Shown here piece after piece: positions 47,985 through 57,840 of a DNA stretch of 64,000 bases. The notes beneath the pieces are model-generated. The model was not told the origin of the DNA, did no database searches, and worked only from the letters and a program-made list of their open reading frames with translations. This stretch comes from Karstenula rhodostoma CBS 690.94. Taxonomy: Eukaryota > Ascomycota > Dothideomycetes > Pleosporales > Didymosphaeriaceae. The stretch lies in contig MU001492.1 in NCBI GenBank assembly GCA_010093485.1, positions 1,721,122 to 1,785,121 on the forward strand, read 5' to 3'. How positions within the stretch are numbered: position 1 is the stretch's first letter; each line of letters starts with the position of its first letter. The translations under genes and the position numbers were made by a program.

Positions 47985-49218
47985 GTTGCCTCGGTACCGT
48001 AGAAAATAAATGGGAGGTTCGGCCAGGGGGTGTATGAACGGAAGCACGCGAATGACGAGCGTGAGGTTCAAGTCAAAAGCTGAGCGTAACGCGGAATCCA
48101 AGGAGTAAGGCGCGAGCTTGAGGGGAATATTTAACGCTCAAACGTAAAAGTTGAGCGTGGAAGAACAGCGGAAAGGTGACCGTAAGGCCCAAGGCAGAGA
48201 GGGGCGTGAGGATGTATGTAGAGTAATGAATCTCTGGTCTGAACGTTCCTGCGTGTAAAATATGTAGTCACTCGTACAAGATCATGACTTCAAGTGTTAT
48301 CAGCTTGGAACTAGCAATTGTACTAGCTGCTCCGCGCCTGCAGCGAATCAAGCATTACGATGCCTTGCCGGAAGGCGGCTTCCAGAAGCAGACGTTGATA
48401 TGATAAGGCTGCGGCAATGTTCCTGTAGTTCGATCGGTGAGGTTATCGCATGACCGGGCGGGTATTGCACAAGGTGCAATACCCGCCTTTCTCAGCTTCG
48501 ATCGGAACTTGCCCCCTGCCCACCCCAAACTCGAGTTTAACACTGCTGGTCAGAAGGAAGCTGCTGTTTTCGGTAAATCTTGCAACCCAACCCTGACAAC
48601 GCATCTGTGGTTTCCTGGCGCTCGTCGAAAGCGGGATGGTCCGTGCATGTAGTACTCTCGACTTCGGCCACGGATTCAATGCAATGAGTCAGAACACAGG
48701 CTCAAGAGTTGCAGGGTGAAAAGCCCTTGAGGATATTTGACAAGTCACAGGACATAACGATGAAGAATAGCACAAGACATGATTACGAATGGACAAGTTG
48801 TGTTTAGTGAATTTGAAAAACTGATAGACTTCCTTGAAGATGTTCGTGTGAAAATGTCGAGCCATGGCTATGCTATTTCCCAAGTTGCTGCTCCATGGAT
48901 GGATTGACTTTAATATGTCGTTCGAAGAAAAAGGCTCGAACTCGGTGGAGATTGCTGGAATAGTTGAACCAGCGTTGCGTGGGGTGATATCAGTCACTTG
49001 ACCGTTTTCAGATGGCCTCTGTAGTACGCTTTCTGAGCATTGTGTCTACTTGGGTAAGGCTGTCAGCAATGTGTATCAGTCTGTGCGTCCCCAGGATTCT
49101 CGCTTGTAAGTATTCCCGGTGCTGGACGACACCTCCTTATTGACGGTGTTCTGGGTTTCCATTCCCTTCCACGAAGTCCATACTGCCCCTTTCACTTGTT
49201 CGAAAACTGTCACCATAT
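47985..49218. other. Intergenic region with a perfect palindrome
   Basis: About 1.2 kb upstream of the hydroxylase. No gene is supported. It contains the perfect inverted repeat at 48457-48487, annotated separately. Confidence 0.45.
48457..48487. repeat. Perfect 14-bp inverted repeat with 3-base spacer
   Basis: GGCGGGTATTGCAC, then AAG, then GTGCAATACCCGCC. It forms a GC-rich hairpin or a palindromic protein-binding site. It lies about 470 bp upstream of the hydroxylase start. A repeated TTCGATCGG occurs outside both arms (about 48429 and 48498). Confidence 0.8.
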
Positions 49219-50465
49219 CTACTTCTTGGTATGTTTCCGGCGCCGCTGGTGTAAAGGTGTGGCATTGTTTCTGCGCTGAGCACCGTCTTTCCCACGATCT
49301 GCAGCTTCTAGAGCGCCTTTCGTTTCAAGATTTCCCTGGTTCTCTGCTTCGATCTGCTCTGTAGACGTGTCCTCCAATAGTTGTTGGCTTTCGATAGGAT
49401 GCTGACTTTGTCCCAACACCCTCGCTTCCTTCAATTGGAGAGGCTGCTCCGCCAACCCCAGCTTCGACTTTGCGACCTCCCACCAGCCTGGCGTGGGAGG
49501 AATCCACTGTCCAACATCGACAACATAATTCCTTTGTTCCTCGGGCAGGTTCATCCAAACGAAGGGTTTGTTGCTGTTCACCCTTCCTTCGATGGCGAAA
49601 TCACCAATCTCTTCCGGGATTTTGAGCGCTTCTACGATGACGATGGGCTGATAAGCCGGGACGAGAAGATGCAGCATGACCGGACGCACTCTCCGCCCCT
49701 GTTTCCTTGCTCGTCGTTCTCTCTCTGTGTTGGCGTATTGTCGTGCTGCCATCATGAAGCTAAACGCGGTGTCGATCTGGTTGGTGTAGCCGCAAAAGGC
49801 AGGGCCTAAAGGCTTAGCCTCAAGTAGGTGGTAAAACTTGGGATACCTACAATGCGAAGGGAAGCAGTCAGTATAAGGCTCGCATATGGTAGAGTTTAGG
49901 TACCAGTAAGTTGCCCGGGATTCACATACCAATCGTTATCTGGATGGTACACAAAGAACCAGTGCTCGTGACCCGGGTCGTCGGACGTCTGTCCCAGCCT
50001 TTCGCGGATCAAATCGTACACGTACTGGGGGAAGTCCTTCTGTGCTAGTAGAGCTGTCTGCGCAGCTAGCGCCGTGGAGACGTCTTTCAATTCTGCCGCG
50101 ATGAGATGCAAAGCTTGCACACCCTGGTATGTCAAAACTACGTTTGCGCCAATGCCCACCGTGGTAGCAATGGCGTTGAAGGTACTGAAAATTCTGACCG
50201 TGTCGCAAAATGAGCGGCCCATGACCTGCATGGACGGAACAAAGGCTTCGATGCGATCTACAATCTTTGAAGCCTTGGGTATAAAATCGTTCAGATTGCC
50301 AGCGGTTTCGTTGGCGTTGTACATTAGCTCCCCGGCCTGAAAGATGCCTTCCACCGCCTGTATCGTTTTGACAAGTGGAGGGACTTGTTTGGCCGCGTTC
50401 GTAACATCTTTAAACGACTTCGAGCCGAAAAGGGATCCTAGTACGGATGGTCGTCGGCTGCTCAT
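49219..50465 (-). CDS. Hypothetical fungal protein
   Basis: Two exons (50465-49930 and 49846-49219) separated by an 83-base intron give 387 residues from MSSRRPSVLGSLFGSK. The first half is helical (VPPLVKTIQAVEGIFQAGELMYNANETAGNLNDFIPKASKIVDRIEAFVPSM) and contains a hydrophobic stretch IATTVGIGANVVLTYQGV. The intron splits a DNDWYPKF region preceded by HEHWFFVYHPDNDW. A RPVMLHLLVPAYQPIVIVEAL strand-rich segment follows, and the C-terminus is low complexity and basic. I do not recognise the family; the helical N-terminus and hydrophobic loop recall fungal NACHT/HET-associated or prion-inhibition-type proteins, but this is weak. An in-frame ATG at 50549 would add 28 residues. Confidence 0.68.
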
Positions 50466-51649
50466 GGTGTGTATAAAGACTTGAATGTCGTCCTGCGATA
50501 CCCAAGGGACGTGACTTGTATATGTTCGCCACGGGTTCCACACCGCCACTGACGTGGCAGGTTAGCGTGGCTATGACACCCTGGTCACTTGAACATCTTT
50601 GGTATCGATGCTAACGCACGATCCGAGCGTAACTGAAGAGGACATTGCGTCAATTCTACGTATGTATACTTACTGAAGCGATACGGTCGGTCGGGCTGCA
50701 GTGAGGTTGTACTGATATCACAACTCCCGGGTTCGACTGCAACAACGCCATGGTGGGGCAGCAGGTATCCAATCAGCGCTCACGCTAAGCCAATTTGGAA
50801 CGTGGATTCCCTCGCCTCACGGCGCCTGCCCACCTTCATATACAACAAGACCAACACAAGTAGACTCTCAGGCTCATATGGGTCACACGACGATACTCTC
50901 GTTTCTTCCTCCTGAATGCTACGTGGGCGGCTATTCGAACGAAGATCTGGGCGATTTCAGCCCTACACCAGCAACCCAGTGAAGAAGGTACTTGCCTTGT
51001 GAACGTCGTTGTAGCATTCATGCAAAAGCTGCAGATACATTTCTCAATCCAAGGGGTATTACCGTTGGTAAAGGGGGTTGCTCAAATGTCTCTAATGTCT
51101 TCCCGAGGCTTCCATGCACTGTCACCTTTTCATGCCCAACATCGCTCGTGCGACCATGCTTCCTTCCAGAGAGTTAGGTCTATCGATTGTCTCAGGATTC
51201 TAGTTGTGCCGTAGGATTACTAGCCCGAGTGAGGGGCGGTCGCAAATTAGGGTCACCTAGACAGCATGTCAGTCACCATGTCACTTCCAATGGCCGTAGT
51301 GTGCCTTGGATTATTCCATGGTCAAGTGCCAATGACCGCCTAAGTGAGGGATCTCGCTAATAATCTGATGAGCAAGTATTCTTAATTTACTTTGCTAGTG
51401 ATATCCCCGCTGAGAGGCTGATATGCACAGGTGCCTCTCTTCGTTTACCTGACCGCTGCAAGCGTAGCTTCCCGCTGGGGAGCTGACTCTTCGCTCACAC
51501 TACAAACGCCCATACTGTTGGGCATAACCGCTAGTAGATGACCTCAATTCTAACCCACATATAAGACCTCGGGAACGACTCTCCCTCGTGCAGACGCTCG
51601 ACCAAAACCATAGATCTACCTCAACAATCCGGAGTCACAAGCAGCGAGA
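50466..51649. other. Intergenic region, 1.2 kb
   Basis: No gene is supported. TATAAG at about 51560-51565 lies roughly 85 bp ahead of the small secreted protein start and is its probable TATA element. Confidence 0.45.
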
Positions 51650-51971
51650 ATGCAGTTCTCAAAAATCTTCATCTTCCTCTTCGCCACCACGGCTATGTCT
51701 TGTAAGATGATGCCCCAAAACGAATTCGCTGTGTCCTAGACATGAATACTTTGTATCTAGCCACAGTCTTTGGGGCTAACTGACTTCGTAACCCACAGGC
51801 AAATGCTGGTTCCACAATGGATCTCCCCCGAGCGAGGAGGTCGCCTGGGACGAGTCTTACCATTGCTGCTTCAAGTCCCTCGGAACCTGGCGCAAGAAGG
51901 ATTGCAAGAGTCCGTGGCCCAAGGTCTACCGGGGCTGTTGCCTCCGGGAAAACGCTTTCTCCGACTGCTAG
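51650..51971 (+). CDS. Small secreted cysteine-rich protein, candidate effector or antimicrobial peptide
   Basis: Two exons (51650-51701 and 51799-51971) with a 97-base intron give 74 residues. The intron has a clean GTAAGA donor and CCCACAG acceptor. Residues 1-17 (MQFSKIFIFLFATTAMS) are a signal peptide. The mature part of about 57 residues has eight cysteines (C18, C20, a CC pair in SYHCCFK, one in KKDCKS, a CC pair in RGCCLR, and a final SDC) and three or four tryptophans. The stop TAG directly follows the last cysteine and overlaps a GTAAGT sequence; if a further intron is used there, the joined codon is TAA, so the protein ends at the same place. No family recognised. Small size, signal peptide and even cysteine count suit an apoplastic effector or antimicrobial role. 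Confidence 0.72.
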
Positions 51972-52942
51972 TAAGTAGACTTGCTCTGCCCTTATGATGA
52001 ACCACATTGATGATCAAATACAGAGCTCTTCACTATCACCGGTCCACGCCTGGCCTACGTTGGAGTGGGAACCCCGGAGTGAACCACTATATGCACATCT
52101 CATATCATTGCGGCAAGAAACGGAGTATCACTCCGTGCGATCACGAATAATGGCTGTCGATTGATCGTGGGGGGTACGACGACAGCGTGTCTTGTCGACC
52201 AGTGGATAGACGGTTCCAGATTCAGTGGCTCTTTTTATATAGAAAAAATCACGAAAATACGGCCAATTTCAGGTTTCCATGCATGTAATGTGGGTGCTTT
52301 TTGAGATCCTCGCTTGACCAGCGGTGTTGACTCATGACATCTTTGGCTCAATACCTGGATATATCAAGAAATGAGGGTTCAATCTCACTCGCAACAGTCT
52401 CAAAGTTGAGATAGCAGAGTGATATCAAAGGGAAGATGGATCGCGGGATAGCTACTCGAAAACACAAGGCGATCGTCAGTGTACAATCTTGGACGGCACT
52501 CGCCTCAGCAGCCAGCTTCGACATGCAGCTTCTCGCTTCCCTCGAGTTGCGAACAATGGACCACTTATGAGGCATTGTCTTGCCTTTGAACCAAAGAAAA
52601 CCATTGTCCGAATGCCCTGGTGCCAAGCCACTGACAAAGACCGCTGTGTGACCAGCTCGAATTCCACCGTGGCATCGCTTGTACAATCTAATGAGTCTCA
52701 CTCATCGCAGTCAATAAAGAGAAAACTGCCGCCATTCCAGGGCCTTTGTTCAAGTCAGTACGTCCTTTAATCCAACGCCAGATTCTTTTATCCTTTTTCC
52801 TGTTGAGCTTTCCAAACTTAACACTTGAGCGGGGACTACTAATATCCAGAGTTTCTTTTGTAGAAGTTTGATCAATACACAATCCTTTTGTAGACGTTTG
52901 AACCATACACAGTTGCCATCAAAATAATCCACTATCACTATA
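51972..52942. other. Intergenic region with a short tandem duplication
   Basis: No gene is supported. At 52855-52914 a 30-bp unit is duplicated in tandem (CTTTTGTAGAAGTTTGATCA... then CTTTTGTAGACGTTTGAACC...), with a few substitutions. Confidence 0.5.
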
Positions 52943-53398
52943 ATGTACCACAAAGTTTCACACCACGAGATAGCCCGTCTCACGACTCGGCACGGCGTCC
53001 CCAACCACATTGCACACTGGTACCATAACGGCACACCGCGATGTACAATGCGAACTCTAGCAGGGCACCAATGTCTTCGCAAGGCCGCAACCACGACCGA
53101 CAGGGATAACTACTGCGGTATGTACCGTGGTCATCGGCTAGAAAACAACCCAAATGCAAGGAGGCGGCATGCAATTGAACAGCTTCCACGCAAACGTGGT
53201 CATCGTGGGTTACTGGAACGCCCACATGTCAACCCAGAGCACGATCACAACGAGGAGCACAGGATATTCCCTGATGAAGAGGAGGAACGTGTCGCGTCGC
53301 TAGAGGGGCTCCGTGAAGCAATCGTCGCCATGGCCTTGTTCTTTGCAGGACTCTCTCTGCTCGTATTGTCTCCAATTTTGTTTCATGTCGGAACTTAG
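52943..53398 (+). CDS. Hypothetical small protein with Cys/His motif and C-terminal membrane anchor
   Basis: Intronless 151 residues. Residues 34-65 carry RCTMRTLAGHQCLRKAATT...DNYCGMYRGH, similar to the short C..G..C..A...YC..H zinc-type motif found in scattered fungal, viral and bacterial proteins. A charged middle follows, and a hydrophobic C-terminal segment (AIVAMALFFAGLSLLVLSPI) could anchor it in a membrane. I do not recognise a function. The AT-rich surroundings and lack of introns leave room for doubt that it is expressed. Confidence 0.5.
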   Translation: MYHKVSHHEIARLTTRHGVPNHIAHWYHNGTPRCTMRTLAGHQCLRKAATTTDRDNYCGMYRGHRLENNPNARRRHAIEQLPRKRGHRGLLERPHVNPEHDHNEEHRIFPDEEEERVASLEGLREAIVAMALFFAGLSLLVLSPILFHVGT

Positions 53399-54263
53399 CC
53401 GATATCAGTTGCCTAGTTTGGTCCTCGATCCTGGCCTCCGCGTGGCGCAATGGTGCATCTTGACGAAGCACGGAAAATATTAGTATGTTCCCATACGGAG
53501 CTGCATAGGTTGGAAGGGTATAGGCTCCCCCGAAGGGCTGGGAATTCCCTATCCGGGAGTTTCTCGCGATTGATTAGTTTTGTATCAGATATCAAGCGTT
53601 ATGCTGTACTTGCGTGTTCTAGAGACCTCTTTGCGGATGACGAAAAGGGTGGAATAGCCCCTAGTTTAGCCGACGAAAATACAATTTTAGTCGAAGTAAT
53701 GCGCGTGTATTTCGCATGTTCCTTTTAGAACTACGCATGAATACATTAATATTTAGGAGACCCTTCAAATTAGAGCAACAACCGATAGCGCCAGCAGAAA
53801 TCCTATCCGGGATCACATCTTTGCTTTGCGCGACAATCCGGAAGCCTCAGTTATTCGCAGTATGAGGAATAGCCTATCGGCAATCACAGTCCATATTTTT
53901 GTCTATCACTATATGGGATACCACTTCGTGGTTCGTGTCAAGAATCAGAAGATCATGAGGAGCAGTGATTGTGACGCGTCTGTTAGTAAAATGAATTGAT
54001 CCCTGTGGACTTGCTGGCCTTGGAGAAGCCGATGATATCAAGCATCTGACGTGCTGAACATCTGTGAGAAGCTGGCACCGGTCGCTTGGAGGCATTGTTG
54101 TACTCGACGAAGTACAAGGAAAGCGATCGGAGTTATGATGGGAACGACCGACTGCGCCAAGGCGCTAGCTGAACCGCGGCATCGCGTTCGTGAACTTTCA
54201 ACATCAGTTGCTGCGACCACCTTATTCTCCCAGCCCGCCCACCTCGACCTTCCCACAGTCGTC
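53399..54263. other. Intergenic region with a degraded repeat relic, MFAP1 promoter
   Basis: No gene. The stretch 53905-53965 shares ACTTCGT(G/A)GTTC(G/A)TGTCAAGAATCAGAA with 60356-60415. A CCCACAG directly before the MFAP1 start could be the end of a 5' UTR intron. Confidence 0.45.
53905..53965 (-). repeat. Repeat relic, copy 1
   Basis: On the minus strand this and the copy at 60356-60415 can both be read as L-I-L-D-(T/M)-N-(H/Y)-E-V-V followed by a diverged stretch, suggesting two remnants of one former coding transposon or gene duplicate. Differences are mostly transitions. Confidence 0.4.
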
Positions 54264-55496
54264 ATGCCGCCCCCTAGAGCAAAGAAGCTTACGGCGCAGC
54301 CCGTGCGCACGCGCCACTTCGCCGGAAAGCCCGCCGCCGCCGAGGTCGAAGAACACGACAGCAGCGATCAATCCGAATCGGAACAAGAGCAGAAACCGAA
54401 GCCGTTCGTAAAACCGAAAGCCGCTCCCCTCGCCTCCTCGTTCCCCAAGTCGGCGCTCAAGTCACAACTTGCGGCGAGGAAGAAGCCCGAAGAAGACCTC
54501 AAGCACCTGGAGGATGACTTTGAGACGGAGAGCGAGGGCGAAGAGGTCGGGGATGGCAGTGGAAACGGCAGCGGCAGCGGTAGTGAAAGCGGCAGTGAAG
54601 AAGGAAGCTCAGAAGAAGAGTCAAGTAGCGAGGAAGAAGCACCCAAAAAGCTGCTCCGGCCTGTCTTCTTGAAGAAAGGCCAGCGCGACAAGGTGGCTGT
54701 GCACGTCAAGACAGCGGAAGAGGTAGCAGCGGAAGAGGAACAGCGGCGGCAAGAACAGACGAAGGCGCTCGTCCAAGAACAGATCGAGCAGCGCGCAGCG
54801 GCAAAGGCAGCAGGCAAAAAAGATTGGGACGACGACGTGGAGGAGGCAGACATCAACGCCGTTGACGACACCGACAACCTGGACCCCGAGGCCGAATACG
54901 CTGCATGGAGACTACGCGAGTTCAAGCGTATCAAGCGCGAGCGTCTCGCCATCGAAGAAGCCGAAGCAGAACGCGCGGAGATCGAACGGCGGCGTAACCT
55001 CACCGAGGCTGAAAGGGATGCCGAGGACCGCGAATATATCGAGAAACAAAAGGAAGAGCGTGGAGACCGTGGGCAGATGCAGTTCATGCAGAAGTACTTC
55101 CACAAGGGCGCATTCTTCCAGGAAGACCTCGCAGAGCTGGGACTGGACAAACGAAATCTCATGGGCGCGCGATTTGAGGATCAGACTGATCGCCAGGTTC
55201 TGCCTGAGTACATGCAGATCCGCGATATGACAAAGCTGGGCAAGAAGGGCAGGACAAGATACAGGGACATGAAGTCGGAAGACACGGGCAAATGGGGCGA
55301 CTTTGGCGACGCAAGAAGGCCGAGGGACAAGGGCGAGTTCGGTCTGGACGAGCGCTTCCGCTCGGACGGCTACAGTGGCAGGGACCGCGACGAAGGTGCA
55401 ACGGGCGCGAACGCACGACCGCTGGGCGAGAGAAAACGGTTTGGCGAGTACAACAACCGTGAAAGCAAGCGCCCCAGGGTAGACGACCGAGATTGA
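54264..55496 (+). CDS. MFAP1 family spliceosomal protein
   Basis: Intronless 410 residues from MPPPRAKKLTAQPVR. The N-terminus is followed by long acidic Ser/Glu-rich tracts, a basic segment LLRPVFLKKGQRD, and extended charged helices. The conserved C-terminal domain has FMQKYFHKGAFFQEDLAELGLDKRNLMGARFEDQTDRQVLPEYMQIRDM, then KKGRTRYRDMKSEDTGKWG, diagnostic for microfibrillar-associated protein 1. Despite its name, MFAP1 is a nuclear component of the spliceosomal B complex. The C-terminus is Arg/Asp-rich. The frame is open upstream to 54051, but the ATG at 54264 gives the expected N-terminus. Confidence 0.94.
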   Translation: MPPPRAKKLTAQPVRTRHFAGKPAAAEVEEHDSSDQSESEQEQKPKPFVKPKAAPLASSFPKSALKSQLAARKKPEEDLKHLEDDFETESEGEEVGDGSGNGSGSGSESGSEEGSSEEESSSEEEAPKKLLRPVFLKKGQRDKVAVHVKTAEEVAAEEEQRRQEQTKALVQEQIEQRAAAKAAGKKDWDDDVEEADINAVDDTDNLDPEAEYAAWRLREFKRIKRERLAIEEAEAERAEIERRRNLTEAERDAEDREYIEKQKEERGDRGQMQFMQKYFHKGAFFQEDLAELGLDKRNLMGARFEDQTDRQVLPEYMQIRDMTKLGKKGRTRYRDMKSEDTGKWGDFGDARRPRDKGEFGLDERFRSDGYSGRDRDEGATGANARPLGERKRFGEYNNRESKRPRVDDRD

Positions 55497-55958
55497 GCAG
55501 AGTTTACCTCCACTGCTTCCAAGGAAATCCACCTTCTGCCAGAGACTACAGCATGCCACTTTCACAACTGAGCAATAGCCTAAGTACTGGGCTAGCTTAC
55601 GACACGAGTTGGTCAAGAAACATTTTTGGAGTGCACTGCTAACTGAGAAACGTTGCACGGGATCATTGCAGTCAGCCACGGCATGGATGCCAATCCTCCG
55701 CCTGTTGCTCTCTGCGTCCGTACAATTTGGGTCGAGCCATGCAGGAAAGTTTGAAAGCTGCGCGACACGGAAGACCGGATGGATATCCACTCATCACGGA
55801 TCCAAATCATGCCGAGGCTTATTGTTCACTGTGACCAATCGCTTCACTTCACATAGCAGCAAGAACTAGCATGACAGGACACTATTCATTATTTATACAC
55901 GGGGGCAGTGACCACTTGAAGCGGGTACGCCATTCCCTCTTCTCAATCCCTCTTCTCT
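55497..55958. other. Convergent 3' intergenic region
   Basis: About 460 bp between the MFAP1 and Alt a 1-like stops. No coding signal. Confidence 0.4.
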
Positions 55959-56417
55959 TTACGAGATGACGATCGTAAGCTCGCCGGTCTGCTGGCAAAC
56001 GAAGTCGTCCGGTCCGTTTCCACCAGCGCGGCAGTAGGAGGGAACGTCGCCCTCGCCCGTGATTCCGACGGCGGTCCCCGTCTCGCGGTACAGCCGGACG
56101 CCGACCTCTGCGCCCGCGGTGGTCGCCTCGATCAAGCCAAAGCGGTACTTGCTGTCGCCGCAGACCACGACGGTGGACGGCAGGCTCTCGACGGCGCCAA
56201 TCTCGCACTTGACGGTTCCGTTGTTGCCGGACAGCGTGAAGCCGGCGTTCTGGATGCTCGGGTTCTTGCGCAGGTAGAAGTTGGTGATGTCGACGTTGTC
56301 GGTGGACGGGTCCGGGGAACCGCCGCCGCAGTGTGCTGGGTTGGGGCAGTCTGAGGTCTGGGGCGCGGGCGCGGCGAGCGCGGCGGCGAAGAGAGTTGCG
56401 GCGGTGAGGAACTGCAT
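55959..56417 (-). CDS. Alt a 1-family secreted protein (Alternaria major allergen type)
   Basis: Intronless 152 residues. MQFLTAATLFAAALAAPAPQ is a signal peptide. The mature protein has VDITNFYLRKN near its start, cysteines in VKCEIG and VVVCGDS, and ends with DVPSYCRAGGNGPDDFVCQQTGELTIVIS. The YCRAGGNGP.DFVCQ block is the hallmark of the AltA1 family, a beta-barrel dimer largely confined to Dothideomycetes and related fungi, secreted from spores and hyphae and implicated in plant interaction. TATATA at about 56544-56549 lies roughly 130 bp upstream on this strand. Intact and of usual length. Confidence 0.88.
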   Translation of the reverse strand: MQFLTAATLFAAALAAPAPQTSDCPNPAHCGGGSPDPSTDNVDITNFYLRKNPSIQNAGFTLSGNNGTVKCEIGAVESLPSTVVVCGDSKYRFGLIEATTAGAEVGVRLYRETGTAVGITGEGDVPSYCRAGGNGPDDFVCQQTGELTIVIS

Positions 56418-57840
56418 TTTGGCTTTGGATGTGCGTTCAAATGAGGTGGATTTGAAGTATTGGTTGAGTTGGTAAAGCAGAGGAGCTGATGTGATGGATT
56501 GATGGATTGTTGATGGACTTCCAACGTGCATACGATCCTTCCATATATACTTGAGATGCTCCCCTACCAAGTGCAAACAATACCCATGCTTTGCCTCACC
56601 CTATGGCATCGACGTCACGCATCGGACGAATTCCTCCTTCCGCGACCCGCCCTGCGTCCCCACAAACCCGCCAAGCTGTCAATAGTCCAAAGTGGCATCG
56701 GCGAGGCTAATTTCGTCGCCACGTTTCAAAACAACAGCTTTACCACAGCAACGGCAAGGGTGGTTTCAGGATTTCTTCCGGAAGCAGTCTCCCTCGCGAT
56801 AGTTCTCAATACCTAGCTGCCAACCACGCGCACTAACGACACTTCCTTCCCGAACGACCAAAAATGACATATAGTGAATGAAGCTGCGTCTCCGCACAGC
56901 GAGAGGTTATGCGTGCATGAAACCAAGGCCTTCGCACGGCACCCCGGCTCGTACGGTCTAATTCGCGATGGCAAGGCAAGGCATGAAATCGATACTTGGG
57001 CCGGGCCGAAGAGCGTCGATCGGAACTTTACTATGGTTGCGGCCATAAGTTTTCCCAGCGGGTCCGCCGGATAGGATGTTTTTGGCGATTTCTTAGCGAT
57101 AGATATATTAATTTATTATCTATAAAATATATAAAATACAGGGGTACTTCTTTTAATAGCGAGATATAGCTAGGATTTATATATAAAATACGCCTATTAG
57201 AGAAATTAGCGTTATTTATATAGTTCTAGGGAGTTCTGGCGGTTTCTATACGCCAGGGCGGAACATAGACCCACTGGGAAAACTTATGGCCGCAACCACA
57301 GTACATCGTGTACGCAGGTCCCCCGCGCCAGGGACGTGGCAAGGCAATGAGGTAATCGAGGGTAACATGGTATTAATAAAGGGTTACCTAGGTACCTCGG
57401 TTGGGCTTTTGTGCGCTTTGCTGGAAACATGGCGTAGCTACGGTGCTATGATATGCGCGTTACTTCTTGGTGAGGACTGTGGTTTGCAGGAATCAGATAA
57501 TTGGTTCTCCATAGACTGAGGACGCTACGTATAGTCATCTATTCTGCTTGCTGTTTAGGATTTTTCATGGGGTTCAGGAGGAAACCCAAACAACGTTACT
57601 CCACATTTTGCGGACCGGACGGGATGCAGGGTCTGAGAGCCGCACGGGTGGTGGGCCGCGTGACGTCACGTCTGATGGTTTGTCCCGGTTATTTCGGGTG
57701 CACATTGTTGGGTGGTGATCTCTCGATTGGATGTGGTGTGCAATCGATTTGCTGCTTTGAGAGAGAAAGCCTGGTTGCACAGCCAAATCGAGAATAGAAA
57801 AGGCTTTGGTAGTCGTTGAAGAACTCGCAGTTGAAGGATT
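56418..57840. other. Intergenic region with a transposon relic
   Basis: No gene is supported. It holds the Alt a 1-like promoter on the left, the inverted-repeat element at 57031-57301, and the 3' end of the second Zn2Cys6 gene on the right. Confidence 0.5.
57031..57301. mobile_element. 271-bp inverted-repeat element with TA target site (Tc1/mariner-type MITE or relic)
   Basis: The left end reads CTATGGTTGCGGCCATAAGT and continues TTTCCCAGCGGGTC. The complement of the right end reads CTGTGGTTGCGGCCATAAGT and continues TTTCCCAGTGGGTC. Only two mismatches occur in 34 bp, both transitions. TA flanks each end (57029-57030 and 57302-57303). The interior is extremely AT-rich (TATAAAATATATAAAATA type), as expected for RIP-degraded DNA, and non-coding. 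The termini differ from the elements at 4246 and 28644. Confidence 0.78.

Noticed and set aside
50660..50760. GGGTTCGACTGC resembling a tRNA T-loop
   Set aside because: The arms do not pair and no complete cloverleaf is present.
54368..55790. Long minus-strand open frames antisense to MFAP1
   Set aside because: They result from the biased codons of acidic and Ser-rich tracts; MFAP1 on the plus strand is clearly the real gene.
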